A DNA stretch of 51,908 nt from positions 1 through 51,908 of the forward strand of contig JAKAPZ010000004.1 of NCBI GenBank assembly GCA_021822985.1, in the 5' to 3' direction. The stretch comes from Thermoplasmata archaeon (lineage in GTDB: Archaea; Thermoplasmatota; Thermoplasmata; Thermoplasmatales; Thermoplasmataceae). The position numbers and the translations under genes are program-made. The notes below the pieces were generated by a model. The model was not told the DNA's origin and ran no database searches. It worked only from the letters and a program-made list of their open reading frames with translations. Positions 27,347-37,900 of the stretch are shown here, one piece after another; within the stretch, counting starts at the first letter, position 1, and each line of letters opens with the position of its first letter.

Positions 27347-28282
27347 TCAAACATGATTCAGCATAGCCAGAGACGGATCCTTGCAGAGCAGTGAGACCCT
27401 GCTGTCCCTTCTCTCTGCGGTAACCTGATACCCAATCTTCTCGCCAAGTTCTGTGGTGAATGCCATTATGTCATCATGGGATGGCATGTTGTCCTCAGTG
27501 AGCCGGTCTATGGACTGCCCCACATGAACATATCCCTTGGACTCTATGAAGTGTGGATCTGCTATGGAATCCCATCTTGCGTATTCCTCAACATAGGGCA
27601 TGTTCACATCCTTCACCAGCGTGTGCCTAATGACTTTCCTTGTATCAAGAGAGGGCAGAAGTTCCATGGTCCTTGCAAAATTTTCCCACGCATTACCTAT
27701 GGATGGATTCAGCAGCCTGTTGAATATTTCCTTCGTGGGGCCCGCTGTGGTGACATAAAGCTGTGTTGGAAGAGGATCAAGCCTCTCAAGAACCATGGGA
27801 AGTGTTCCGTTTGTCACAAGGAATGTTGTGAAACCTCTCTTATGTGCTATCTCTATGAATTCTCCAAGTCTCGTATAAAGTGTGGGTTCACCCGTGAGGG
27901 ATATGGCAAGGTGCTTTGGCATGGAAGCCTCCTTCCATTTCTCGTCTGTGACCTTTGGATTGCCCCTGAACCCGGAGATGAGTTTCATATGGGCTTTTAT
28001 GCTCTCCTCAAGTATGAATTCGGGATCGTCCTCGTCTGCAATCTTCATGCTGTCAAATCCATTGAATCTCCAGCAGAAAGAACAGTTTTCCGTGCAGGAG
28101 TTCAAAGCAGGTGTCATCTGTATGCACTGGTGTGAATTTATGCCGTAAAATGTTCCCTTATAACAGGAGGGGCCCCCGGTCATCTCACTCTTTGTCCAGT
28201 GGCATACCTTAACGGCAGAGTGCTTGCCTACCAGGCCATAATGTTGTTTCCTGTAGACTTCAGCATATTTGTTTTCCATCAT
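27347..28282 (-). CDS. taw1: 4-demethylwyosine synthase (Taw1/TYW1)
   Basis: A 311-residue radical SAM enzyme that builds the tricyclic imidazopurine of wyosine at G37 of tRNA-Phe from N1-methylguanosine and pyruvate. The SAM cluster motif is CTENCSFCWRF near residue 62, and three earlier cysteines (VCHWTKSE, GPSCYKG, SHQCIQM) form the second cluster typical of Taw1. LAISLTGEPTLY and FLVTNGTLP are the usual barrel motifs. A TATA-like GTTAAATAAGG sits ~25 nt upstream, so the message is probably leaderless. Length is normal. Confidence 0.94.
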   Translation of the reverse strand: MMENKYAEVYRKQHYGLVGKHSAVKVCHWTKSEMTGGPSCYKGTFYGINSHQCIQMTPALNSCTENCSFCWRFNGFDSMKIADEDDPEFILEESIKAHMKLISGFRGNPKVTDEKWKEASMPKHLAISLTGEPTLYTRLGEFIEIAHKRGFTTFLVTNGTLPMVLERLDPLPTQLYVTTAGPTKEIFNRLLNPSIGNAWENFARTMELLPSLDTRKVIRHTLVKDVNMPYVEEYARWDSIADPHFIESKGYVHVGQSIDRLTEDNMPSHDDIMAFTTELGEKIGYQVTAERRDSRVSLLCKDPSLAMLNHV

Positions 28283-28305
28283 AGGTTAAGGCAGACAATC
28301 CTTAT

Positions 28306-28891
28306 TTAACTTTTGAGCAATTTTTTGTTGCTAAGAGCTCCAGTCAGTTCTGTGTATTCTTTCAGGGTATGAATGTACCTAAATACTTCCATCATGATCT
28401 TCATAGCCGATTTCCAATCAACGCTGAAATGTTGCACGCAGACTTGCCCATTAGAATGATGCCACTGGATGAAAGTGCGGTTTCCCAATTTCCATGAACA
28501 TTAAGTGATTTACTCTTCCAGCTTTCGCAGGGAGTACTCTGCTTCAAAATCTGCTTGTTGAGTTTCCTTCGATGTGAATTCTCACTGGCCCGAAAGTACT
28601 CTATCCTGCATGATTACTATAGGAAATTTCTACCTACATGAATGAATCGCGGATAACCACAATTCATGATGGGAAGAAGAGAATGCCCTGGCTGAGAAAT
28701 TGGTCCAACTGAACCATGATTCTCACCTGAACACCATCACCGATTTGTAATCTCTTCTCATCATGGCAGGCAAATTGGTACCAGATCAAGGGAATTTTCA
28801 ACTTGGAATAGTTAAGGATTAAAACCGATTAAATTTCATTTTTGTACCGTACAAATCTCAGGAATATATATAATATTGACATGATGCTTCC
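28306..28891 (-). other. Gene-poor stretch with doubtful 60-codon ORF
   Basis: The minus-strand ORF 28306-28488 (WHHSNGQVCVQHFSVDWKSA) looks protein-like, and upstream of it another frame stays open through about 28620 (RASENSHRRKLNKQILK), so a frameshifted remnant of a longer gene is possible. No start signal or domain is recognised. The rest, up to the promoter of the gene at 28892, shows nothing I can support. Confidence 0.3.
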
Positions 28892-30675
28892 ATGGGCAGG
28901 GCGAAAGATATTTTCTTAAAGATCAGAAATATTGTCAACGGGAATGAAAAAAGGAAAAAGGCGATCATTGCAATGGCAATTGCAGCCGTTATAGTAATAT
29001 CCACTCTTGGTGTAATGACATTTGTTCTGGGGCCCAAACCATCTTATTACAATCCCGATATAAATCTTAATGTGAAATTCATATCTAATAACTCCGTTTC
29101 ATATAATGTGTATTCTCCGCAGGATCCATTCTTCATGACACACACACCATTCAACACATACAATATGTCAAACGTCACTGTTGACATATATGATCAATGC
29201 CTTCCTTTGAAAACCAGGGTGATCAATCCGTTAATGTTACAGGTTCAGTCACGAACAATTCCGTATATTCACAGATTTTCAACTCCACCGGTACAGGTTC
29301 CAATGGGCTGATAGTTGGAACATTCGACAATGCATTCCACAGGATAATTAATGAATACAGGGACATATACAGTTCTCCACAGGAAAAAACCATCTCGATA
29401 TCGCTGACCTTGCAGGCAGATTATCAGTTCGTATACCAGGGAAAAATGTATGTTTACACATACTACAATAATATACCATTCAACCCATGGAACAGTAGTT
29501 TCGGAAAGTCCAGATATTCTCCATACACGTTCAACTCCATGATATACTTCGATATGCAGAAACAGCCCATTGTGGCCCCTGTCAACACAACGAATGCATT
29601 GATTTACAGGGAACATCCAAACATACGGATAGGTGGAGGCGCTCCAGATTGCAACAATATTGTCAAGACTCATGTGTACCAATACTGGGGGCCCCTTCCG
29701 ATTATTATGGGGAATATACCTTTGAATTCGACAAGCAATTTGCCATTCTATTACAGTATTATTAACGGTAAATATCAGGTGTCATTCAGCAGTTCTGCTG
29801 TCACGACCTCGTCAACTCAGGAAGTGTCGTCACAGTTAAGCTCAACTAATAATGCGGCTTGGTCCGATTCTGCAGCTAATTTCATATATACTGGCTCACT
29901 TAATGGTATCCCTGCAAGTTCTTATCCCGCATATTTACAAAATGTGAGCATGATCGGATATGGGCATTTTGAATACCAGATAATTGTCACAACTACAACC
30001 TATCTATATGTTGGTGGTTCATACTGCGCATATGGAACCACAGCAACAACTGCAGTTATAAAACTGATAAATGGAAACAATGGAACATTTGATTATGAAT
30101 CAGGATATATTGTGAATCTTTTCAATGTGCCTGAAAATAATGCAAGCCAATTCATGAATTATAACTGGAAGCAGTTTTTTGATGCAGGACTATCTCAGGA
30201 TGCTTCTTATAATATACCTGCTAACAGCTATAAAGATGTGATAAATATTTCATTCCTTGCAAACAATTTCCAGACGACTGCAAGCAAGGCAGTGACATCC
30301 CTTGATAATATGGCATTGCTTTGGGCCGGGGTGTCCCTTGGACTGACAATTGCTGCCATTGCAGCAGCACCATTTACCGGCGGAACTTCCCTGCTTCTTC
30401 TTTCTTTTACCGCAGCAGGCCTCATCACATCTGGGGCAGCTTTGGGCACAGCCATAAGTGCAAATGTCATTTCATCTCAAAACCCTACCATGGAAGTTTC
30501 TACTGCGGAGAACAACATCACTACTTTAGAGTTTTCCAACCAAGTACTTCCATATGCAACCCCCAACAACATGATAGTGAATCTTTATCAGTGCGGATTG
30601 CCGGTAACACAATATATCAATGGTACTCCATACACGTATTACATCCAGTCACCATACATATATGCCTACACATGA
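28892..30675 (+). pseudogene. Membrane-anchored surface protein broken by a frameshift
   Basis: Two overlapping frames look like one gene. The first (28892-29311) has a basic start, a transmembrane anchor (IIAMAIAAVIVISTLGVMTFVL) and extracellular Asn/Ser/Tyr-rich text. At about 29194-29200 the coding character moves to the -1 frame (PSFENQGDQSVNVTGSVTNNS), which continues to 30675 with the same composition, many N-glycosylation sequons and a hydrophobic pair near the C terminus (MALLWAGVSLGLTIAAIAA, SLLLLSFTAAGLITSGAAL). The old frame stays open but meaningless to 29311. Combined length is about 594 residues. A one-base indel or sequencing error is more likely than programmed shifting. Function unknown; possibly an S-layer-associated or cell-surface protein. 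Confidence 0.65.
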
Positions 30676-30860
30676 CAGTGGACACAATTCTATAGAACGG
30701 TGTCATCTGACAAAATTATTTTTCTCCTTTTTTACACTTCGTGGTATAATTAACTTATTATATTGTTTTAATGGCAATTATCCCACAAAGAAAGTCAAGT
30801 CAATCTTAAAGTCCGTTCGCTGATTATACACATTTATTAATAACAATAGAATCAGATTTC

Positions 30861-31409
30861 ATGGGAAATGGAAGCCTATGGAATGAGATTTCATACGGAG
30901 ACAAGGTGCCTGATGAATTCATTGCAGTAATAGAAACCCCAATGGGAAGCAGGAACAAGTTTGAGGCAAACAAGGATGGCCCCGGAATTATTCTTGACAG
31001 GGTTCTTTATTCCTCTGTCACATATCCCGCAAATTACGGATTCATACCGAGAACATACTACGAAGACGGAGATCCAATAGATGTGCTTGTGGTATCCACA
31101 TATCCCCTTCCACCGGGAACAATCGTCAAGGCAAGGCCCCTTGGGACAATGCACATGATTGACGGCGGTGACAGGGATGATAAGATCATTGCTGTTGCTA
31201 CAAAAGATCCGCATTTCTTCCAAGTGAAGAACCTGAAGGATCTTGGCCCCCATTTCCTCCTTGAAGTGGAGAATTTCTTCACAACATACAAGATTCTCGA
31301 AAACAAGAAAACATCGGTGAACGGCTGGGGTGACATAGAGGATGCAAAGAAGCAGATCATGGAATCCATAGACAGCTATGATGAAAAATTCAGCCAGAAT
31401 CTACAATAA
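30861..31409 (+). CDS. ppa: Inorganic pyrophosphatase
   Basis: A 182-residue soluble family I pyrophosphatase, which pulls biosynthetic reactions forward by hydrolysing PPi. The substrate and metal ligands are visible: ETPMGSRNKFE, LDRVLYSSVTYPANYGFIPRTYYEDGDPIDVL, and DGGDRDDKIIAV. Length is normal for archaeal hexameric enzymes. TTTATTAATA lies ~25 nt upstream of the ATG. A run of eight Ts starts at the stop codon and should terminate the transcript. Confidence 0.96.
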   Translation: MGNGSLWNEISYGDKVPDEFIAVIETPMGSRNKFEANKDGPGIILDRVLYSSVTYPANYGFIPRTYYEDGDPIDVLVVSTYPLPPGTIVKARPLGTMHMIDGGDRDDKIIAVATKDPHFFQVKNLKDLGPHFLLEVENFFTTYKILENKKTSVNGWGDIEDAKKQIMESIDSYDEKFSQNLQ

Positions 31410-31417
31410 TTTTTTTT
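31410..31417 (+). terminator. T-tract after ppa
   Basis: Eight consecutive Ts begin immediately after the ppa TAA, the U-rich signal used by archaeal RNA polymerase and FttA. The same tract may serve as the A/T element of the next promoter. Confidence 0.5.
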
Positions 31418-31453
31418 ATCTGATGCTTATTCTGATATACGAGAGTACCTGAC

Positions 31454-32647
31454 ATATCCGGATATACAAGCGATTTCTGGGCCGCATGCTTTGCTTCGGC
31501 TGCAAGATCCTTTGGGATTGGGGCCACATGGCCATTCCTTGCTATTTTCTTCACCTATTCACTGAAGATATCCATACTTTACGTTGGGTTCATATTCGGG
31601 GCTATGGCTCTCGTATCAATCATATTCTCGCTGATCGGAGGATACATCGGTGACACCATAGGCAGGAGATACACGATTCTCGCTGGAGGAATGATTGGTG
31701 TTGTTGCCTTTTACGGTGTGTATTATCTCTTCTCTGTCAACAGCGGGGCCCTTATCATCTCCATAGTGTTTGTGCTCTCATCCATTTCAGGGGCACTGGT
31801 TTTTCCTGCCTCCTCTGCTGTGGTTGCAGACACAACATCCAGCGAGATGAGGCGATCCGGTTTCGGAATATTCAGGGTGTTCACCAATATAGGCTGGGCA
31901 GTGGGGCCCATCATAGGATCACTGATATACAATTCGGGAGTGGAATACATTTTCCTCTTTGCATCCATCACATATCTTCTCCAGTTGTTCATTGTGTTCC
32001 TCTTCATGGATGAGACATCGAAGAAGATCGCGGAAAAATCAGGCAAAGAATTCATAAGCTATGATGCGAAACTCATACTGTTCTCCCTTGGGACATTCTT
32101 CCTCACCCTTCTCACATCCCAGTTCAATGTGACATTCCCAACCTATGCAACCCTGCAGGGAGGCGTTCCTGCCGCATCCATTGGATACATATATGCAGTG
32201 AACGGAACAGTGGTTGTGCTTGGGCAGATACCTGTGAACAGATTATTCAGAAGATTCTCTGATCTCCTGACAATGCAGATTGGTTCACTTTTCTATGCAG
32301 CCGGATATTTGACATGTGCATTCTCTGATTCCGTGCTACAGTTCATGATCGCAATGTTCATCATAACCATAGGAGAAAACCTGGCAAGCCCTGGCATAAA
32401 CAGCGTGGTCACGAAAATATCTCCTCAGGGAAAAACGGCAAGATACAATGGATTCAACTCCATGATCAATGCCACCGCAAGGGGACTGGGGCCCTCTGCA
32501 GGCTCATTCTTCCTTTACATATACTCATACAACGGAATAAGAACATGGGCATCCCTGGATATGTTTGCCGTCATTGCAATCATTCTGTTCATCTCTACAA
32601 GAAACCTGCTGGCAAGAGAATCAGCGGAAAGTACTGCGAAAGAATGA
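31454..32647 (+). CDS. MFS transporter with missing canonical start
   Basis: The track places the start at ATG 31604, inside what should be the second membrane span (GAMALVSIIFSLIGGYIGDTIGRRY). The same frame remains coding upstream (SGYTSDFWAACFASAARSFG, WPFLAIFFTYSLK), supplying the expected first helix, and is open back to 31436, but contains no ATG, GTG or TTG there. The in-frame ATA at 31454 gives a family-like N terminus of about 397 residues; otherwise a start was lost by mutation or frameshift. The loop 2-3 signature GGYIGDTIGRRYT, ten further spans and a charged C terminus support a drug/metabolite MFS permease. The end overlaps the convergent ubiA gene by about 50 bases. Confidence 0.75.
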   Translation: MSGYTSDFWAACFASAARSFGIGATWPFLAIFFTYSLKISILYVGFIFGAMALVSIIFSLIGGYIGDTIGRRYTILAGGMIGVVAFYGVYYLFSVNSGALIISIVFVLSSISGALVFPASSAVVADTTSSEMRRSGFGIFRVFTNIGWAVGPIIGSLIYNSGVEYIFLFASITYLLQLFIVFLFMDETSKKIAEKSGKEFISYDAKLILFSLGTFFLTLLTSQFNVTFPTYATLQGGVPAASIGYIYAVNGTVVVLGQIPVNRLFRRFSDLLTMQIGSLFYAAGYLTCAFSDSVLQFMIAMFIITIGENLASPGINSVVTKISPQGKTARYNGFNSMINATARGLGPSAGSFFLYIYSYNGIRTWASLDMFAVIAIILFISTRNLLARESAESTAKE

Positions 32648-33545
32648 GGGATGCAAGGAATATTATTCCAATGAATGAGTTTGAATTGAGGAAGGAAACC
32701 CTGATGCTTCCGGGTTTTTCCGGATCTACAATCATATGCTGATAGATGATCAGTATGTATATGATGATGAGTGCAACAAGGTAGTAGTAGCTGTTTATGT
32801 AGATGAGCAGAAGCGTGAACAGCCCCAGTGTGATTGCATGCGTCATGGAAGAAATCATCATTCCCCTTTTCACTCCATACCGTGTCATGACAGTCTTCAG
32901 GCTGTTTCTCCTGTCATGTTCAATGTCGGGTATTGTGTAGATCATGTCGAAGCCTGCGATCCATATGCCCGTGGCAAGCACCAGTATATAGATTTCCGGA
33001 GATGACGGGAAAGAGGGAATCACCGCAAGGTATCCTGCCATCACACCCACTCCTATGGTCACACCCATGAAGAAATGCCTCCATGGCGTGATCCTCTTCA
33101 GGAAAGGATCTATTATGAAAAGTGCCAGAACGATAGGTGAGAGCATCAGTACAAAACTGTTTATGAAATACGTGTCGATCTCAAAAAGTGCCATCATGAG
33201 AGCAACAAAAAGAAATGCATTTCTGGTGCTTATTTTCCCGTTCACGAGACCCCATTTGCTCTTCCTCGGATTTGTCTGATCGTATTTCCTTCCCATTATC
33301 CTGTTCGTTCCCATGGCTGCTGCCCTTGCAATCGTTCCTGCAAGCAGCACCAGCACTATGACTCTTATTCCGGGAAAAGTTCCGGCAGCGATGAAACTGC
33401 CTGAAACTATGAATGGAAGATCGAACACAGTATGCTCAAGCTTTATGAAATCCACAAAGTTTCTTGCTATTGATTCCCGATGGACTTCCTCAGCTGATCC
33501 ACTCTTTCCTGTATATCCCTGCTCATTGTAAGTGCTTCCGGCCAT
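32595..33545 (-). CDS. UbiA-family prenyltransferase, probably menaquinone pathway
   Basis: A membrane prenyltransferase of up to 316 residues with about eight hydrophobic spans. The first Asp-rich motif appears as NRIMGRKYDQTNPR and the second as YTIPDIEHDRRNSLKT, as in UbiA/MqnP enzymes that attach a polyprenyl chain to an aromatic acid. It directly follows a UbiD decarboxylase, matching the MqnP-MqnL pairing of futalosine-type menaquinone synthesis; that assignment is inference. The ATG at 33545 overlaps the ubiD end by 79 bases, which is unusual. The only later canonical start near the domain is GTG 33455, which would leave almost no N terminus. Confidence 0.87.
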   Translation of the reverse strand: MAGSTYNEQGYTGKSGSAEEVHRESIARNFVDFIKLEHTVFDLPFIVSGSFIAAGTFPGIRVIVLVLLAGTIARAAAMGTNRIMGRKYDQTNPRKSKWGLVNGKISTRNAFLFVALMMALFEIDTYFINSFVLMLSPIVLALFIIDPFLKRITPWRHFFMGVTIGVGVMAGYLAVIPSFPSSPEIYILVLATGIWIAGFDMIYTIPDIEHDRRNSLKTVMTRYGVKRGMMISSMTHAITLGLFTLLLIYINSYYYLVALIIIYILIIYQHMIVDPEKPGSIRVSFLNSNSFIGIIFLASLILSQYFPLILLPAGFL

Positions 33546-34903
33546 TCCCTTTCATACCCCTCTGTTTTCCATTTCCTTGTTGCATCTATTCCCATTTTTG
33601 AACCCAGATTGAACAATGGAGATGCATGATCCAGGCTGTCTGTATGCGTGCCCGGTATAATAACCACATCCCGTGCAGGATCAATTCTCGTTGTCATTGC
33701 CCAGATGACCTCCTTCCTGTCATGAACATTCACGTCAGGATCCACCACAAGGACAATCTTGGAGAACATCAGCTGGCCCGTTCCCCATATGGAGAACATG
33801 ACCTTCCTTGCATGGCCAGGATATCTCTTCTTTATGGAAACAACCACCATGTTATGGAACACTGCCTCCTCCATGGTGTTCATATCAATGATTTCTGGTA
33901 TCTGGAGTCTCAGAAGAGGAAGGAATAGCCTCTCAATTGTCTTGCCTATTATCACATCTTCATGCCACAGCTTTCCCACTATGGTTGTGGGATAAACGGG
34001 ATTCTTCCTCTCAATTATTTTCTTAACATGAAATACAGGGAACTCCTCGGCAAGTGAATAGTATCCGGTATGATCGCCGAAGGGGCCCTCCATCCTCGTC
34101 TCTGCTGTATCCACATATCCCTCAAGGACTATTTCGGAATTCATCGGATATTCTATATTCACGCTCTGTCCCTTCACCAGATCCATTCTTTTCTTGCTTA
34201 TGAGGCCCCAGAATGAGAATTCATCAAGCATATCAGGAAGGGGTGCGACAGCAGAGAATATTGTGAGCGGATCTGTTCCAAGCGTGACGGAAACATCCAT
34301 GATCCTGCCTTTGCTCTCCTGGAAATTTCTTGATCCATCCTTGTGTATCTGCCAGTGCATGCCCATTGTTTCGGAATCGTACATCTGCATCCTGTACATC
34401 CCTGCATTCCTGATTCCAGTTGTGGGATCCCTCGTTATAACTACAGGCAGGGTCACGAAAGGTGCAGCGTCATCTGGCCATGTTTTGCATATAGGGTATC
34501 TTGAAAGATCAACCTTATCCAGAACTGTGTGGGTTGATGGCAATCTCTCATGAATCTTTGGCCTCAGTCCCGAAAGCTCCCTGAGCATTTCTATGCCCTT
34601 CATAATCATTGATCCGCTTTCTTTTGGAGGTTTTATGAGATTGACCATGTCATTTCCAATGGTCTCCGGGTTATTTCCCAGTATATCATTCATTCTCTCC
34701 TGTGTTGAAAAAATGTTTCCAATGACAGGCAAATCAGAACCTTTCACGTCGTCAAAGAGCATGGTTTTTCCCTTTCCTGTTCTCTGTTCCTCACTCAGCA
34801 TCCATGTGAGTTCCAGGTCACGATCTACGGGCTTATGAACCTCTAGAAGCTCTCCCTTCCTCTTCATTCCTTCAATAAAATCATGTATGTCATCATATGG
34901 CAT
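33467..34903 (-). CDS. UbiD-family decarboxylase
   Basis: A 478-residue prenylated-FMN-dependent decarboxylase of aromatic or alpha-beta unsaturated acids. The active-site block is RMEGPFGDHTGYYS near residue 270, with the Glu and Asp of the E-(R)-D network; other family segments are NAGMYRMQMYDSETMGMHWQ near 165 and PGTHTDSLDHASP near the end. With the downstream UbiA it is best read as the menaquinone-pathway pair (MqnL-like). No UbiX/flavin prenyltransferase is in this window. CAGGGTAT just before the ATG may act as a weak ribosome-binding site. Confidence 0.9.
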   Translation of the reverse strand: MPYDDIHDFIEGMKRKGELLEVHKPVDRDLELTWMLSEEQRTGKGKTMLFDDVKGSDLPVIGNIFSTQERMNDILGNNPETIGNDMVNLIKPPKESGSMIMKGIEMLRELSGLRPKIHERLPSTHTVLDKVDLSRYPICKTWPDDAAPFVTLPVVITRDPTTGIRNAGMYRMQMYDSETMGMHWQIHKDGSRNFQESKGRIMDVSVTLGTDPLTIFSAVAPLPDMLDEFSFWGLISKKRMDLVKGQSVNIEYPMNSEIVLEGYVDTAETRMEGPFGDHTGYYSLAEEFPVFHVKKIIERKNPVYPTTIVGKLWHEDVIIGKTIERLFLPLLRLQIPEIIDMNTMEEAVFHNMVVVSIKKRYPGHARKVMFSIWGTGQLMFSKIVLVVDPDVNVHDRKEVIWAMTTRIDPARDVVIIPGTHTDSLDHASPLFNLGSKMGIDATRKWKTEGYEREWPEALTMSRDIQERVDQLRKSIGNQ

Positions 34904-34939
34904 ATACCCTGAATGACAAAAAAAGAAATAACATTTTGT

Positions 34940-34964
34940 TAAAAAAAAATAAAAATAAAAAAAT
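34940..34964 (-). terminator. T-rich terminator after thermopsin gene
   Basis: On the minus strand TTTTTTTATTTTTATTTTTT follows the thermopsin stop by about ten bases. It is the longest T-rich tract in the window and separates the thermopsin unit from ubiDA downstream. Confidence 0.65.
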
Positions 34965-34973
34965 GGTTTTTGG

Positions 34974-37900
34974 TTACTGTTTCTTTCTCATGAGCGGTGA
35001 CAGTACAAAGATTCCAACTAGAAGTCCCACTACTGCACTACCAACTGCTGCAGCAACAACTATGATTGTCGATGTTCCAGATACACTTACAGATGAGTAT
35101 GTTACTGCTATCTGTCCGTTTCCTGCTACAAAGATTGTGTTGTTGCTCGATCCGGTTGAGAACCCTGAAACACTTCCCACTGCGTAATTGACAGAACCGT
35201 ATGGAACTGACACAGTCAATGTGCTTGTGTTGCTGGTATACACATGGCCATTCACTGATACGGTCCATGATGTTCCGTTTGAGAGACCTGTTTCAGAGAA
35301 TGTCAGAGTATATGTTGCCTGTTTGAATGAGACTGATACTGTCGTGCTTGCACTTACAGATACAGATCCAGCCCCATTTGAAACCGTGTAACCGGTTGGA
35401 GCCATTACTGAATAGTTGTAATTGCCTGCAGGTGCGTTTATGGAAATGCTTGATGTGGTTGAAGAATATACATTCCCGTCAACATTGACAGACCAGGTTG
35501 TTCCTGAAGCAAGGCCAGTCTCTGAGAAAGTCAGTGTGTCAGTAGCAAGCATGTTTGGAGCATCCAGAACTATGAAGTATGAGGAAACTGTTGTCTGTGC
35601 CTGCCCGACTGAATATGTGCTGACCATATACAATCCGTATGGAATATTGTATAGTATCTCGCTTGAGGCAGAAGTACATGGCTGTAAGACTCCGTTAAGC
35701 ACAGGTGCCCATGAACTGCCACTGTTAGTGTTGAAAACTGTCAGGTCGCCTGTGAACAGATTAAAGTTCAGAGTTTCGTTTGAATGTATGCTGACTGTTG
35801 TTATGTTAACAAATGTGTACGGTTGTGTTGCATCGCCTGTCGAAGGGTTTGTCATAGATGATGAACTGTCTGTGGATTCCATTGTGAAGATTTGGCTGGA
35901 AGGCGCCTTTGGTGCCAGTATATCAAACAGAGGAACAGATGAAATTCCGGTTAATGCTGGATTCATGGTTACCATCAATCCATCAAATGTTACCACATAA
36001 TTTGAATTTATTCCGACGCTGCTCTGGACTAATGCTGAAGGAACGTTCAATGTGACATTTGCTCCGGGCAATATTAAAGGTGTGTTGTCTGATGCTCCTG
36101 TGGATATTACACCATTGTTTGTGTATGATCCAGCGCCATTATAGTTCCACCAGTAGTTGCCGTTGAGGTTGTCGCCACTGTAATTTGCAAATGCTCCTGT
36201 ATAGTAGTTGTAGTCACAGCTTAAGACAGTAATCTGTGTGATGAACTTATTTCCATGGAGTGATGTATTGTTTGAGAAGAGCATCAGGCCTGTAGGCGAT
36301 GATCCGAAAAGGAATAAGCCATAATAGGTGCTTGACAGTGGTATGCCATTGGTATTTGCAATGTCAGTGAAATTGTTGTCAGAATATAATATGTTGGCCT
36401 TGACATCCGGTGCGTTGTATGAGAATGCTCCCATGCTCCATACTGTGAAGTTGTTGTCGTATATGTTCAGATTTGTTGAGTTCCATGTTGTCAGTGTTCC
36501 CTCAAAGTAGCCAGACTGCTGGAATGAATACCATGAACTGAATATTCCATGTTCAACCTCAACGTTTGAGGAGTTGTATATCCACATGTTCATTCCGTTG
36601 GAAGTAGGAAGACCGTAGTAACCTGCTAGGAAGCCCCCCACTCCAGTATACTGGACATTCATTGAGAAATTCTCTATGTCTACGTACACATTTGTGTTGT
36701 ATATGAGGACGCCAGGGAAAGCGGGGAATACATAATCATTAATCTGTCCGAAAATTGTGTTCAACATACCAGCATGGGCATCGGCCATAATGACGTATGG
36801 TGAGGCTGATGTGCCTGCTCCTGAAGTTGCAACCAAAGCAGCCTGAGCATTTCCGTCAGCTATGATCGGTGTGTAGATTCCCATTGTTGCGTTGCTTGTG
36901 AAGTTCACATATGTATGACCGGTTGAATTCAATGATCCATCTGCAAAATTGTAGTAGTTAGAAAGGCCTTCCCATACGTATGAAGTAGACTTTGGCAGAT
37001 AATACACAAAGTTCTTTCCGTAATTGACAGAGGCCCAGTTCCAGAATCCCTGTGAAGCTAATGCTGAAGATTGAGCAACGAACATATATGAGTTTGTTCC
37101 ATGATTCAATTTAACATTGTATGTATTGAATGTTGAATTTGTTTCATTCCACATACCGTAGACCAATGAAGGCCCGCCTGTGAGTATGGCTGTTGTTCCA
37201 ACATAATGCACATCAACACCGACAGATGTTTCTCCTGTTTCTGATCCTATGTCATATGCATTTGGCACATTCTGGAATGTTTTGGTTGTTGTGTTGAAAT
37301 ACATGAGATTCATGCTACCGGATATGTTCATGATGGTTGCTGTGCTTCCTCCGCCTGGTCCGCCAACCATTATCTCTGCATCATAAGGTATGAATCCTGT
37401 TGGTGTCAGATTTGTTCCACTCACTAAGTAGTGAAGTGGTGCTGCGTTCGTTGAAGAGTTGAAAACTGCCTGATCATATGTTCCACTGACAACTCCGGTT
37501 TTTCCCTGAACACCGGTCAATGAATAGTTGAAATTCACTGCCTGTCTTCCGCCTACGAGTGATGTGTTAAGATACAGGTTGATACTGAGATTCGCGTTTG
37601 AAAGCTGATATGTTGGGCCAAGGACTATGTATGCGCCAGTGTAGGGATTCTGTACTCCTGAGCTGTGGTATATGGCGTTTTGTGACCAAGCTACTGAAGA
37701 TGAGGAGAAGTTCCATATGTTCAGATCGAAAGAAACCTGATGTGTTCTTGCAGAGTAGAAGATAACATTCTGTGTCCACATTGCATAACTTGAATTTCCA
37801 AACAGATTAACGTTATTCAAAACTGCATTGAGCTGGAATGTTACACCCTGTGGTGCTCCATCAGCCAGATTCATTGTCTGAAGCTGTGTGAGGTTGATGT

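Noticed and set aside
27476-28135. Plus-strand 219-codon ORF antisense to taw1
   Set aside because: It mirrors a highly conserved radical SAM gene and has no promoter or SD; a shadow frame.
28306-28488. 60-codon minus-strand ORF as a real gene
   Set aside because: No SD or TATA, and the protein-like signal continues in a different frame upstream; at most a remnant.
29180-29311. Programmed -1 ribosomal frameshift
   Set aside because: The overlap contains no heptanucleotide slippery sequence in frame and no evident downstream stem; an indel is the simpler explanation.
35422-36000. Plus-strand 192-codon ORF inside the thermopsin gene
   Set aside because: Complement of Ser/Thr/Asn-rich coding repeats; no initiation signals.
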